Source of the DNA: Spinacia oleracea
Taxonomy: Eukaryota; Streptophyta; Magnoliopsida; Caryophyllales; Amaranthaceae
Length of the DNA: 64,000 nt
Direction: 5' to 3'
Assembly: GCF_020520425.1 (NCBI RefSeq)
Contig: NC_079487.1
Location: 134,950,385 to 135,014,384, forward strand
Shown here: in pieces, positions 39,801-51,200 of the stretch
Numbering within the stretch: the stretch's first letter is position 1
Layout of the letters: each line of letters starts with the position of its first letter
The notes under the pieces: model-generated
Databases searched by the model: none
What the model saw: only the letters and a program-made list of their open reading frames with translations
Told to the model about the DNA's origin: nothing
Program-made: the position numbers and the translations under genes

Positions 39801-42800
39801 AATCTAATTCATACAATAGCCTTTCGAGTGTATCAGAGGAAGTGTGATAAAAGTAACCACCAAGGAGAAAGATTACGTCAAGTCCAGGAATCTTCCCATA
39901 ATCTTGGGCAAAAATTCTGTAATCTGTGTCGCCTGGAATAACACCAAAAAGATCCTGCAATATAAACATGTTTCAGGAAAGAGTTCAATTAAACATGGTC
40001 ACCAGTATAGCTAAATACAAAAGAAGCAAGAGACTTTCCAGTAATATAAGCTTTTATGCAGGACATTATTAATCATGTAGGTTAATTAGTCTTCACGGCA
40101 TAACCAAGTTTCATCAAATGTACATAAAAATATACATAGACAAGTAGCAGCAAATAGCAATAATATAAAAATTATACAAGTTTCATCTATGATTGAGATG
40201 AAGTTGCATAAACAGATAGCTAGTGTGCCACAACTCAGCAACAGAAAGAAAAACTAAGTCTTTGTCTACCTGAGCACTACTCTGGGCCATGGGATATACA
40301 GCTGACTGAGCATACACACGAGAAGCCCAAGATCCAGGTCCAGATTGGCAAACTACATCTGTACATGGAGAATAACATTGTGACTTATCTTGTTTTAGGG
40401 AAGGAAGATAATGTTCAGGAAATCAAGAGCGTCAGTAACACAACATCATACGAGTAGATTATACTTCAACAGCTCGAATTTCAGTAATTTATACTCAGAG
40501 GAAGAATCTTAGAAGGCCGAGAACAAATCAATAGAATCTCATCAGAATGACGCAAATATATGGATGACAACAGGGAGTGGTAGGTCTATACCCACTACAA
40601 ACATTCAAACGAGTACCATAGCCACATTCCCCACAAGTCTACAAGTAAGATGCCATGCCCATCCTACACCTGTCACCAATTATCTCAATCTACACTCACA
40701 AGAATATGTTTAGGGTTTGATGGAGGAGGACAGGAGAGCATAGCATAGCACGCTAGTAATAAAGTGAACTCCTCATAAAAATCACGCCCTCTGTCCCATA
40801 TTAAAGTACACATTGGCAAATGGCACAAAGATTTGAAACAAGGGAAATAGTACAGAAAAGAGAGGGTAGACGGTTGTGGGACCAACTTTAGAAATAAAAA
40901 AAAGTAGAGAAGAAAAACTTACTTTAAGTACGAATGTAAAGGTTCACATTGCCATAAGGGACATCCATTCTTGGATTTATAGTTTTTGTACGGGTTGGAG
41001 AACGTATTCTTTTTTACTCATGCCCTACCTATTGTAGAATCAATAATGTGATGCTATTCCGACTGTGTGTGACACGTAACACAATAATTCAACTCAGGTG
41101 AATGACGATTTACCCCTATTAAGATGATACCTCACTATCCTGGACACATGTCACCTTCGTATTCCTAGGCCAATCATGGGCAAGGAGGAAATTAGGGTGC
41201 CCAAGGGGAGACTCAATACTAGAAGACTATAACTATCCGCTCATATCATGAAAATGGGGGAGATTACAAGATATCTCATCAAGAGCACTGAAATTTCTCT
41301 CTGATTAAAAACAAAACCATGTCTACCTATAAAGTGCCAACTTAAGCATCGGAGGGAAGAGTACCCACCCAAGGGTACTTCTCATTCTTTGAAGGTATTG
41401 ATAGGCGATATTTATAGTGTAGATGTGTGATCTCCCAATTCACTTCCAAAGTTCCAGAAAAATATTGGGAGGGCATGAAAACTTCAACCTAAGGTCAATA
41501 ACGAATAACCCATAAACCTTCCAAGTCTGAATCAAGATGCAAGAACAACTCAAATTTGACTTGTCGTTAAGTATATGAAACTTGGAAATTTCCCAAAGGT
41601 AACAAAAATGCATCCTTGATTAAGTTATGCTGTCACTGTGGTTTAAAAGATACAACCTCTATCCCAAATTTAAGTTTACATATAACTTAGTTGGCTATCC
41701 CAAAATAAGGTCTAGCTTACATACCTTTTTAGAATGCTTTTTTTTTCTTACTTCACATAAATATTAGACACAAACCCACTCAATTTTTATCCTAAAGTGA
41801 GGGAAAAAAATCTTCGCTATGAGTACAACTTAATCTCAATCCTATTACACAATACACACACACGCACACACACAGACAGACACACAAATATTAGTACCAT
41901 ACCAGGACCACCACTTCCTGATGCTTCCATGTTTATAAAAGCTCCAATAGTGTCACGCCATTTATGAGTGGTGATGAAACCATGTGAACCCTGGAGAGTA
42001 CGAAACAAAAAGAATGGAACTCATAAATTTAGAGAGGGTCAATCAGGGGAATAAATATACAGATGGAAGACATACTTCCAGGAGAAAGTAATACCAAATT
42101 GTTAAATTAGCACTAATTTCATGCAAGATCAATTTAAGGAATCAATATGATGTTTTCTCTACTATAGCAATAAAAACAACATTTGGGAAGATTGAAAACA
42201 TGATACTTTCTACTAACCCCTTTCAAGTTAGTACAAGAGAAAATGAAATACACGCCATGAACCAACAGAAGCAACCATTTCGGAATTCAAAAGACACTTA
42301 CCAACATGAAAAGTTCTTCGGCCCCATTGAAAAGAAATATGACTGGCCGGGGAGAAATCCAATTAGAATCAACTATAAGTCTCGCTAGTTCAAGCATTGA
42401 TGCTGCAGATAACAAAGACTGAAGTTATGTTCACGAACTCAATCATTTGATGATACTTATCCAATTTTAATTAATTAATATACAGATTCGGAGGCATACC
42501 AACACAAGAACCACAATCAGCAGCCCCAGGGGAGTTAAGAGCACTATCATAATGACCATTTACCAAAACTGAAGCATCGGTTTCTGTTGAATTTACTGAT
42601 GATATTCTGTAAACAGAAAGACAGAAATGTTATTCACTCGTGCAACATGACTTGAAATGGCATAATTGAAAGCCAAAAGCACCGACTGTACCTCATGAGA
42701 ATATTAGTATGGGCTCTATAAGCCAGAGATAAGCTGTGACCTAAAAACATCATGCTGAAAGACCCATTGACCAAAGTTTCCTCAACCTCAATCCTGCACA

Positions 42801-44773
42801 ATTATATGTTTTCATAATGACCCTGATCGAGAAAATCGACATTAGGGAGGAACAGGATGCAAAATACGAATTCTATTATATATAGGATTATTTTTGAAAC
42901 AAAAATACAAATGAAAAACATAGGGATTTATTGGATTTGGACTCGTTGTGAGCAGATGTGCAAAGAAATAGCAGTTGGTTAGAAAAGAAAAGACTTACCA
43001 ACTATTACAAGAATTTCCAACCAAGTGTGTACCAATTGTAAATGCAAGGTCATGACAACAACTACATGTAGTCTATAAATTATTGTTCCTTCCGGGATCA
43101 AGGTCTTCAAAATATGTAAAAGATAATGATGGAAGAACAGAAGAATAACAAAAAAACAAGGTCTTCAAAACACATAAAAGAGAATGATGGGAGAACAGAA
43201 GAATAACGATAAACAAGGTCTTAAACTACTCTCCCCCCACCCCCCCCCCCCCCGGTTAAAAATTACACCAGAGTACCCGACTTATCCAACAAAAATATCA
43301 GAAAGATTGTGTGCTTATATGGTAAGGGAGGGAGTAAGACTTCAAAGAAGCTTATACTAGCCCTGTTTCCCAAATATTTTCCTAGATACTATTCATTTTG
43401 ACCGCATTTGGTAATTTTTATATATAATAAAAAACATTGTCATGTGGGATTTATTAGATTCGTTTTAATGTGTGTTTTCAAAATTTTAAATTTTTATACA
43501 TGAAATTAAAGATATAATTGGTCAAAAATGTGCATTGGAGACCGCACAAAATGGAACGGGATCAAGAAGATGTTTGAGAAGCGGAGGGAGTGTAGCAAAT
43601 AAAGAAAGGTAAATGTTGCTCTTCTTCACAAATCAAAACAACATAACAGCATTTGTGTTCACTCTAGAAGTTGTTATAACTGAGAAGGGTAATATGAAGT
43701 ATAATCTTGTTGATGCACTTAACTTTTAACCATACCCATTTCAAATATAATATATCATATCTACTCTCTTGGATCCAAAATATACGCAGTTTCAACCAAT
43801 TTCTTACGCTCTAGGTATATGTCATTCTAATAACTGTTTGCCATTCCGTTGTGCGTTAAAGACCATCTTCCCTTTTCTCTCTTTGTCCCCTTATAAGGCT
43901 TATATCCTTTTTGCTCTCCATCCCAACATTTTCATTTGTCTAATTTTATCTCTCTATCCACTAGTCCACAACCAACTTTCAAAAATTCAGTCAATTACCA
44001 TTCTTAATCTTCATGCTCAATCCAAGAATCAAGATTGTTAAAAAAAAACATGTGAACATCAATATTACTCCGTATATTAGAGGTCATACACTACCAATAC
44101 AATATTAAACACCATTTCAGTATTTCACATACCATCGCGATCCAAACTAAAGTCATCAAATGTTTAATAGTTTAGCTCTAAAACAACATATATTTTGGAT
44201 CAGAGTAACTAACAACTATCGCGATAGACATTACATATTCAAAACCACATACATTGAGTAGCAGCAAGATTTCCCCAAGTCCAGACATAAAACACTTCAA
44301 TGTAGTAGGTATGCCCTAATCAAACAACAAAGAACGAGCAATTACTGTACATTACAGCCCAATCAAAAAAGATGCAGAACCAACCTAAAGTTCGAGTTCG
44401 CTCGAATCTTCAGCAACTCCAGCTGCTCTTTAATATAATCAGCAGCTTGCTTCAAACCTGGGCGCCCTTCCTACCAATCAAATTTTCACAAAAAAAATCA
44501 CAATCCACACAAAAACGAAAATCGAGGAAAAATCAAATCAATTAAAAAAAACCTAACCTGGCGACCATCAATTTCTTCAGACAATACTCGAAGATGTTGA
44601 ATAGCTCTACCTTCGGAGAACTGATTAAGAGGGGCGTCAATGCCGAGGGGAGTAATGAACTTCATGTGAAGAACAGAGTACACTAACACAGACATTAAAC
44701 CGTACATTATTGCTAATACGAAGAGTAATTTGAATGCGAAGATATCTCCAGATTTCAGTCTGAAAATCGCCAT
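29577..44773 (-). CDS. ER membrane M28 zinc metallopeptidase (ERMP1-like, At1g67420-like)
   Basis: Twenty-one coding exons keep frame throughout: 44773-44558, 44470-44385, 42793-42692, 42606-42500, 42402-42302, 41990-41903, 40358-40270, 39954-39815, 39710-39545, 39408-39330, 39105-39009, 38316-38187, 36534-36460, 36359-36247, 36143-36019, 33667-33443, 33248-33100, 32394-32231, 31541-31459, 31355-31270 and 29720-29577. The product is 854 aa. An N-terminal membrane helix (about 14-36) precedes the M28 domain. All expected zinc/catalytic residues are present: His153 (GHYDSA), Asp165 (AADCG), Glu199/Glu200 (NGAEE), Glu226 (MEASG) and His300 (YFYH). Several membrane helices follow, then a lumenal-type C-terminal domain. 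The family cleaves peptides at the ER membrane; plant substrates are unknown. Introns hold MITEs, duplications and long C/G tracts. Confidence 0.95.
30470..30656 (+). mobile_element. Possible solo-LTR fragment in ERMP1-like last intron
   Basis: The segment begins TGTTA and ends TAACA. It contains a TATATAAA box followed about 60 bp later by an AATAAAA signal, like the R-U5 part of an LTR. No target duplication or internal retroelement sequence is seen, so this is tentative. Confidence 0.3.
32601..32617. repeat. Poly(G) tract
   Basis: Seventeen consecutive G residues on the plus strand (C on the sense strand of the peptidase gene), in the intron between exons 17 and 18. Confidence 0.95.
33815..33852. 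repeat. Poly(C) tract followed by (AC)n
   Basis: About twenty C residues are followed by nine AC repeats, in the intron between exons 15 and 16 of the peptidase gene, about 150 bp from exon 16. Confidence 0.95.
35200..35332. repeat. Tandem duplication, about 68 bp x 2, in ERMP1-like intron
   Basis: Two copies share CTTGAGAAGAAA, GAACC, ACAGCACAAAA and TTGTAYAATRTTTT (about 35200-35263 and 35269-35332). Noncoding. Confidence 0.8.
37198..37503. mobile_element. Complete Stowaway MITE in ERMP1-like intron 12
   Basis: Ends CTCCCTCCGTATTTTATTA / reverse complement, with TA on both sides (37196-37197, 37504-37505). The subterminal duplication TTCCGGCCGTATTTTATTAG is typical. 306 bp. Confidence 0.9.
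40787..40970. mobile_element. Degenerate Stowaway-like MITE
   Basis: The left motif CCCTCTGTCCCATATTAAAG and a right-hand CATAAGGGACATCC look like eroded Stowaway ends, inside an intron of the peptidase gene. Ends and target duplication are not clean. Confidence 0.35.
43100..43215. repeat. Tandem duplication, about 58 bp x 2, in ERMP1-like intron 2
   Basis: Two units begin CAAGGTCTTCAAAA and contain GAACAGAAGAATAAC; a third CAAGGTCTT starts the next partial unit. It is followed by a C tract at 43233-43253. Confidence 0.8.
43233..43253. repeat. Poly(C) tract
   Basis: Six C, one A, then fourteen C on the plus strand (G-rich on the sense strand of the peptidase gene), in intron 2. Confidence 0.9.
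43764..44205. mobile_element. Stowaway-like MITE with TGGATCCAAAATATA ends
   Basis: The left end CTCTCTTGGATCCAAAATAT and the right end, on the opposite strand CTCTGATCCAAAATATATG, are inverted repeats flanked by TA. 442 bp, noncoding, in intron 2 of the peptidase gene. Confidence 0.65.
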
Positions 44774-45398
44774 TGATGAACGATGAAGAAATGCAAAAAA
44801 AAAAATCGACAGTTTTTGAAGGTGAAGTAAACCCTAGGGGGTTTTTGGAATTGAGTAGTTAGTGGGAAATTTAAAAAACTGGGGTTTCTACAAAATTGAT
44901 GATGATGGTCGATTGATTGATGACGGATGAGCGGCGGTTACAATGACAACTCAATCAGTGTCCAATTAGTTCCAGTATATTAATCGTGGTTTTCTGTGTT
45001 TTTTCAAGTGGGGTAGATGGATGATGTGAGTAACGAGTTGTCTAACCGCTCTGTTTGGTTCGCTTGATTTTGACTGATATTAACGTATCTTGACTTATTT
45101 TTTATAAACGTTTTGTTGTAAAAAAAATACAAATATGTCAAGTATAACTCAATAAAGTTGTCGTTTTGTCAATTACAATCTTAAACTTTTAGATTTGTAA
45201 ATCACAATCTTAAACTTTATATCTTACGGAGTACTTTAAATTACTAGTCAGTTTTGAACACCGTGAAAAGAATAACACAAATTCTTATTTACATGAGGTG
45301 TACGATAAATATTGTACACCGAAGTTAAAGTCGACGTAAAATGCTTAAAAGTTACCCTTATATATGTAAAAGTTATCTATTTTTAGTAATAAAAATTT

Positions 45399-46403
45399 GG
45401 TAAAATTGTTAAAAAGTACCTTGTTTTTGTCTCAATTAGGAAAATAGTACCTTAACTTTCTTATTTTGTCAAATAGTACCTTGAATTAAAATACTTTATT
45501 AAAAATGGGACCTTACTGCCATATTTCGGCAAAATTTTCAATTTACCGGCCATTCATTCCGTTCATTGGCACAACGTGGGAGGGAAATAAACGCGTGAGG
45601 ACACGCTCTAAACAACAAACCACGTTCAAACGTCCTTTCCTCTTCACTTCTTCTCATTTACTCCTCTGCATTTCTGCTTCACATTGAATCTCAACCACCT
45701 TACTCATGCCTGCTGATTTCCCCCTTGAGTAAATCAATTTGGGATTGCAAAATTTTCTTTTCAAGTAGCAATTGGTTGGTAACATCCTTCTGCCAGTCAA
45801 GGATACCTTCGTCCACTCACTCAAAAAACTTGCATCCCCTTCTTCCAGTTGCATAGTCATAGAACTTGCAGGCTATGAACTTTCTTCCTGGGTTTTTCAT
45901 TGTCCACGCCTTTAATGGCCCATCATAATGAATTCCACAGTCACATGTAGTGCGAAATCTTCGAAGAGATGAATGAGAATGGGAAGACATATGTAATGGG
46001 AATCAATTTCAGTTTATTGCGACAAGAAATCCAAAAGAAGAAAAGATAGAAAATAATACCTTTGGATCTTGAATTCAGTTGGTTTCCCCCCAATAAACTT
46101 GCTGCTTCCCTCCAAAATAAACGGCTGTAGATCCTTAAGTCTTGTCTAGGTGTTGTTGTTGCTGTTCTTATAAGAGGTAAGCAAAGGCGCGTGATTTTTT
46201 GGCTTGTTTGTTGCACACGCACAATAGTTTGGAGGGGAAATTGAAAAATTGGCCGGAAAAGGTTAATTTTGCCCGGAATGTCGGAGTAAGGTCCCATTTT
46301 TAATAAAGTATTTTAATTCAAGGTACTATTTGACAAAATAAGAAAGTTAAGGTATTATTTTCCTAATTGAGACAAAAACAAGGTACTTTTTGACAATTTT
46401 TCC
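45399..46403. mobile_element. Mutator-like element (Pack-MULE candidate), 1005 bp
   Basis: The terminal inverted repeats are long and nearly identical (45399-45552 and 46251-46403, about 153 bp). Both contain AAAAAGTACCTTGTTTTTGT and AAATGGGACCTTACT on their respective strands. An exact 9-bp duplication TAAAAATTT flanks the element (45390-45398, 46404-46412). Long TIRs with a 9-bp target duplication are diagnostic of Mutator-like elements. There is no transposase; the roughly 700-bp interior carries a broken GRF zinc-finger coding sequence on the minus strand. Confidence 0.9.
45700..45990 (-). pseudogene. GRF-type zinc-finger gene with one in-frame stop, carried in the MULE
   Basis: From an ATG at 45990 the frame reads 57 residues and then meets TGA (45817-45819). 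It continues in the same frame for 38 more codons to a TAA at 45700-45702. The first part has the GRF zinc-finger pattern: CDCG (Cys16, Cys18), NPGRKF, Cys41 and Cys53 followed by KFFE. The family normally has Trp next (FFEW), so the TGA is best explained as TGG to TGA. The second part (VDEGILDWQKDV..., LLLEKKILQSQIDLL) is the coiled-coil commonly found after GRF domains in plants. Such proteins are thought to bind nucleic acid. It may be a captured host gene or a gene native to a transposon lineage. Confidence 0.8.
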
Positions 46404-46620
46404 TAAAAATTTTCATTTTAATAAAAAATATTTTTTCAAAATCACTAATAACGTAAAAAAATAATCATTTAACACTTTAAAATGTTTATTTACTAACTTT
46501 TTTTTAATAATATAAAAGTTAGAGAAAACTTAGTAAAAGTTAAAGAAAGCTGAGTAAAAGTTATGTTGGTGCACAATAAATTTATTGTACACCTTGTGCA
46601 TGCAAGACCTTTTGGAAAAG

Positions 46621-48214
46621 AATAGAAAAGACTGTCTGAGAACCGTGCTTAATATGATTGAAGATGCTGGTAAAGCTAATGCTTGGTAGAGGAGGCTTGA
46701 ACGTCATATGTCAAACAGAGGCTTAAAGCAAAACCAGCATTCATGGAAACGTTGTTTGCTAAGACGAAGAAGGTCCAAGTTGTTATTCCTGCGTGAGTTT
46801 TCTTTCTCTAGAATACAGTTTTACGAAGTTTCTCGTAGCTCTTTTAGTAGAGGCAGTGTACTCAATGCATCAACTTTTTTGGTTGCTTAAGGTGTCAATG
46901 GGGAAACCCGAAAGGGTGTTGGTGTATATTGTTTACAATGGAGCCATTTGTATCCAAAATTCTACTGTAGTAGATGTGCACACGAATGTCATACTCGTTT
47001 TTAGATCGCATGATGCCTTGTTGTGGAATCTGTTTTGGCTGGTCCATTGCCATTTAAATAACCGTAAAACATGATTTTAGGGTTGTCTTATCTTGAAGGA
47101 ACTAAGCTGCCATAATTTTTATATTATATTGTTTACTAGTTGACACATCTGTCGTCTTCTATTTTAAATATTTTGTGGTATATGATGTTCCATATAAATG
47201 ATTTTGTTGGGAATTGCTTCATGTCTTGAGAAGGAACATACGTAGGTTTGATTTGAACTGCTGACAAGTCCATGATTTATTGTTGTTTCTCAATTAAGCA
47301 CAAACATTATGAGAAACTTTGGCCTGCTGCTAAGCTTCTTCTCGTCGAAAACATACTCCTATCTAAAATTAGAAAATGGGGGAGGAAGAAGAACAATACA
47401 AAGGACGAAAATGGTGGGGTTACAACGGTCATAATGCCACATCATCTATTAACTTGTGCTAGCAAGTCGCATTTGAAACGAGTCTTTTCAAAACAGATCA
47501 ATACTAAAAGCTTGTGTTATTCTTAGTTGAAAAAAACACATCCATTTTTAAGAAGACCGACCAAAGATTGTATTTTTAGAATCAAACTAACCGACAATTA
47601 ACGTGTATAATAACAATTATTTTATTATAAAAAACTCATTAACAATAAATTCAGATATAAAAAGATCCAAATTAGGCCAATCTGACTCCAATATCAACTC
47701 GAATATTTTTTAAGAACTTGACCCAATACAAACCGGTCCAAACGACCCGCTAAATTTCCTACTCCTTTTACTCCAAGCGACAATCACTCAAAAAACCTTT
47801 ACAACCCATGATGTACCAATGAATCCAAGTATCCAAACCCACAAAAACAAAAAGAAACATCCTAAATTCTCATACCATGAAATAAAGTTAACCAACACAG
47901 ATCAACTTACTCACTCAACCACCTTTAATTAATTCTTGGCAAAATTAAAATCAAAACTAATTTTATTCATTAAAACAACTCCCAAATTCAGCAGCTGTAC
48001 TAATAATTAGTAGTAGGAGAACTGTAATCCCAACTGATAAAACCTTACCTTTTCAAATTCTTACCATTTTTCCATTATTAAACTCATCTACAAACTGCAA
48101 TTCACCGAATCCCACGACTCTTTTCCACCCAATCTCAAAAACCCACCAAATTTCTTTCCAAATTATGAACACCCACTTCCAAAAACAACACAATTGAAGA
48201 AAAACCCAGAAAAA
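46621..48214. other. Intergenic region upstream of the exostosin gene
   Basis: No gene recognised. The last few hundred bases are presumably promoter and 5' leader; about 47590-47760 holds an AT-rich stretch and a GACCCAATA/GACCCGC-like tract. Short open frames at 46700-47520 are not recognisable. Confidence 0.5.
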
Positions 48215-51200
48215 ATGAGCAATTGTGAGAAGCAAATGTATAAAAAAGCAGGATTAATACTTGCATTCTTAATAATTCTCACATTCTCATACTTTTTCTT
48301 GATCGGAATTTTCGATCTAAGAGGTTCTTATCTTACCCCATTTCTCCAATCTTTGCCGCCGACGGCGACACCCAACTCGGCCCCACCTTGCCGGAGTTTG
48401 TCCCCGTTGAGAGTTTACATGTATGATCTTCCCCGGCGATTCAACGTGGGGATGCTCCAGCGGAAGAGCTCTGATGAAACGCCGGTGACGGTTGAGACGC
48501 TGCCGCCATGGCCAGCGGTTTCTGGGTTGAGAAGGCAGCATAGTGTTGAGTATTGGATGATGGCTTCTTTGCTTGTTAAAGGGGAGGAGAGAGAAAATGG
48601 TGATGGGGTTTGGGTTGAGGAAGGGATGATGGAAGCTGTGAGAGTATTGGATCCAGAAATGGCGGATGTGTTCTTTGTGCCGTTTTTCTCTTCTTTGAGT
48701 TTCAATGTTTATGGGCATAATATGACTGATCCACGTAATGAACGTGATAAGCAACTTCAGGTAAAAGTATAGTTATGGTTTCTTGTTTATATTTGGCTGA
48801 TTTGCTGTTTTTAGATTGATGTTCATTGTTTTTTGATGTATAAAGAGCTTCAAAAAGCCAATGAAGTAGACGGGATTTGATCCAAGGTCTTTGTGTAGCT
48901 TGATATTGATTGTTTGTGTATGTATGTATGTATGTATGTATGCTTGAGGTCTTTGTGTAGCTTGATATTGATTGTTTGTGTATGTATGTAGGTTTAACTG
49001 TTTAAGGGTAGAATTTAGTACTAATTTTGATAGTGTAAGAATTGACTTGAGTGGTGAATGCAGTTGAAGTTTGGTCTTGGGAAAGGTTACATGTAGTTAA
49101 AGTGTAATTTAGTTTTGTTGTAGGAATAGGGAAAGAGAATGGTTGTTTCTCTAAAACTTGATTGTGGAGTGAATTGGAGCTGTTTCGCCGTTCATTAAGG
49201 GTTAATATTGTTTTTAAAAGATTGATTGGAAGTTGGGATGATTTGAATGCCTTTTGTAGTTTATGAGAAGAGATATTGTGGACTTGCATTGCTGTAAAGC
49301 CTGTAATGTGATGGTACATTGAGAGGATGGAGTTTATTGGTGATTTGATTTGTTTTTGTTTCATGAACTGCTTACAAAGATTGTTTGTTAAAACCTTAAT
49401 ATTCGAATGAGTTAATGGCTCACTCGACTCACTTCCCCTTTAGTGGGGGTCCAGACCCCTACAAGTCCCGGTTCATGTTTCACATTTGGAACACCACTGT
49501 GTCAATTGGTTCATGAGTAAGACTCCTGCCATTGATCGGATCCATATTGGGTTCCTGTCTTAGTTAAATGGCTTTAAAGTCGTGGTTTTGAATGTTAACC
49601 ATTATTAGTTCTCGTAAAATTTTGGTGTTATAGCTTTGTGATCTATGCAGTGAGTTTCTAGATGATCATTAGCCTTTGGTTGTTTCCCTCTATAATCTCT
49701 CAGTAGCAAGTCTACTGAAATGGAGAAAATGGGAAGTGAAATGAAGAACGCGAATTTCCATTTCCTCTTTTCCGCTTCACTTTAGGGTCCTCCCTAGTAA
49801 GAAGATTGAGGTGAGGGGCTATGACAAAGTAGTGTGGCTTAGATTCTTCTAGTTAATGGAAATATTCTTGGCAGTGCTTTCTAAATTATTAGGCAATTGA
49901 TATTCCCGCCGGGACTTTTTTGGTGGGTGAACACTCAGTTGACTAGGATATTTGGTTAAGGTGAGAAAATATTATGACTACAAAGCTCGTCTATAATTTC
50001 GACCTATTGAGCTACTTGAGTCTGTTCGTGTTGGATGTGTGGCGGTGACAAGCTGTTTGGATAGTGTTGATTATTTATCTTAGTGATTTTCCAAGCTCGT
50101 GGTTTTATATGAAGAGTTTCCTATTCTCCATTTGACCTTACAGAATGACAGGAGCCTCTTCTAGTACATGATAGCTAGTTAACCACTTGGCACCTGCCAC
50201 CTATGAAGTGAAAAAAAACTGTGGATGTTTCTAATTCCTGGAGATTACTAGTGAAGAACAGGAAATCTCCTATGTTTCTGCCTATTTAATCTTTCATCTA
50301 GATCCTAATGTTTTTACTAAGTGTTTACCAAGTTGCACTATTGGTTTTAGGTTGACATGTTGAAGTTTTTGAGGGAGTCTGAGTACTGGCAAAGATCAGA
50401 AGGCCGAGATCATGTCATCCCTATCCATCACCCAAATGCTTTTAGGTTTCTTCGGGAGCAGGTAAACGCATCAATTCTCATTGTGGCGGATTTTGGTCGT
50501 TATTCGAAGAGCATGTCAAGTTTAAAGAAAGATGTTGTGGCCCCATATGTCCATGTTGTGGATTCATATACCGATGATGAAACACCCAGCCCCTTCAAAT
50601 CTCGCACCACCCTGTTGTATTTCCGTGGCAGGACTGTAAGGAAAGATGTAAGTTCAACTTCAGGCCAGTATTTCATCATTCATTTAAATATTTGTTTTGC
50701 TGTTAAGGGCTTACGGGTAGCTTTTTCCATGTTTAGGAAGGTGTTGTTCGTGCTAAATTGCAAAAGCTTCTGGAAGGTTATGATGACGTTCACTTTGAAA
50801 GGAGCTTTGCCTCACAGGAAAGCATAAAACTGGTATGTCATTTCAGTAACCGTCCTTCTGATTTCGTTGTAGTGCCACGATGGTTGTGATGTATGTTGAT
50901 TTGACAAAGTGCTCTCTAAAAAGTAAAAAGTAATATTATGTGAATCTTGGAACCCTTATTATTTTTTTAAAAAATAATACTCAACTAAACCGAAGTGCTC
51001 CACAGGGTTGTTTCTTTCATCACTGATCCTCATTGTCCATTAGCCACCAGGGGTAAAATAACAGTATGAACCCAGTAGTAGTAGTAGTTCCATACAAATG
51101 GAGTCTTGGAAAGTGTATGTGTAGTCTGTGTACTTTATTCTCTGACCAATCTAAACCCGAGGGAGCGTTTGGTATGGGGTATTCAGGAAAGGGAAACAGA

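Larger units (their letters stand above)
45290..46620 (+). repeat. Interspersed AT-rich repeat, family A, copy 3 (split by insertion)
   Basis: The left part (45290-45398) and right part (46404-46620) together match copy 1 in order: GTGTACGATAAATATTGTAC, ATGCTTAAAAGTTA, CAAAATCACTAATAA, then GTGCACAATAAATTTATTG and GCAAGACCTTTTGG. The 1005-bp Mutator-like element separates them. Removing it and one 9-bp duplication restores the colinear repeat. Confidence 0.75.

Noticed and set aside
46621-47526. Possible pseudogene downstream of the Mutator-like element
   Set aside because: Short frames read plausibly in places, but I recognise no domain and the frames are interrupted. Not supported.
48194-48214. 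Upstream TTG start for the exostosin protein
   Set aside because: Non-ATG and not needed; the ATG at 48215 starts just before the membrane anchor.
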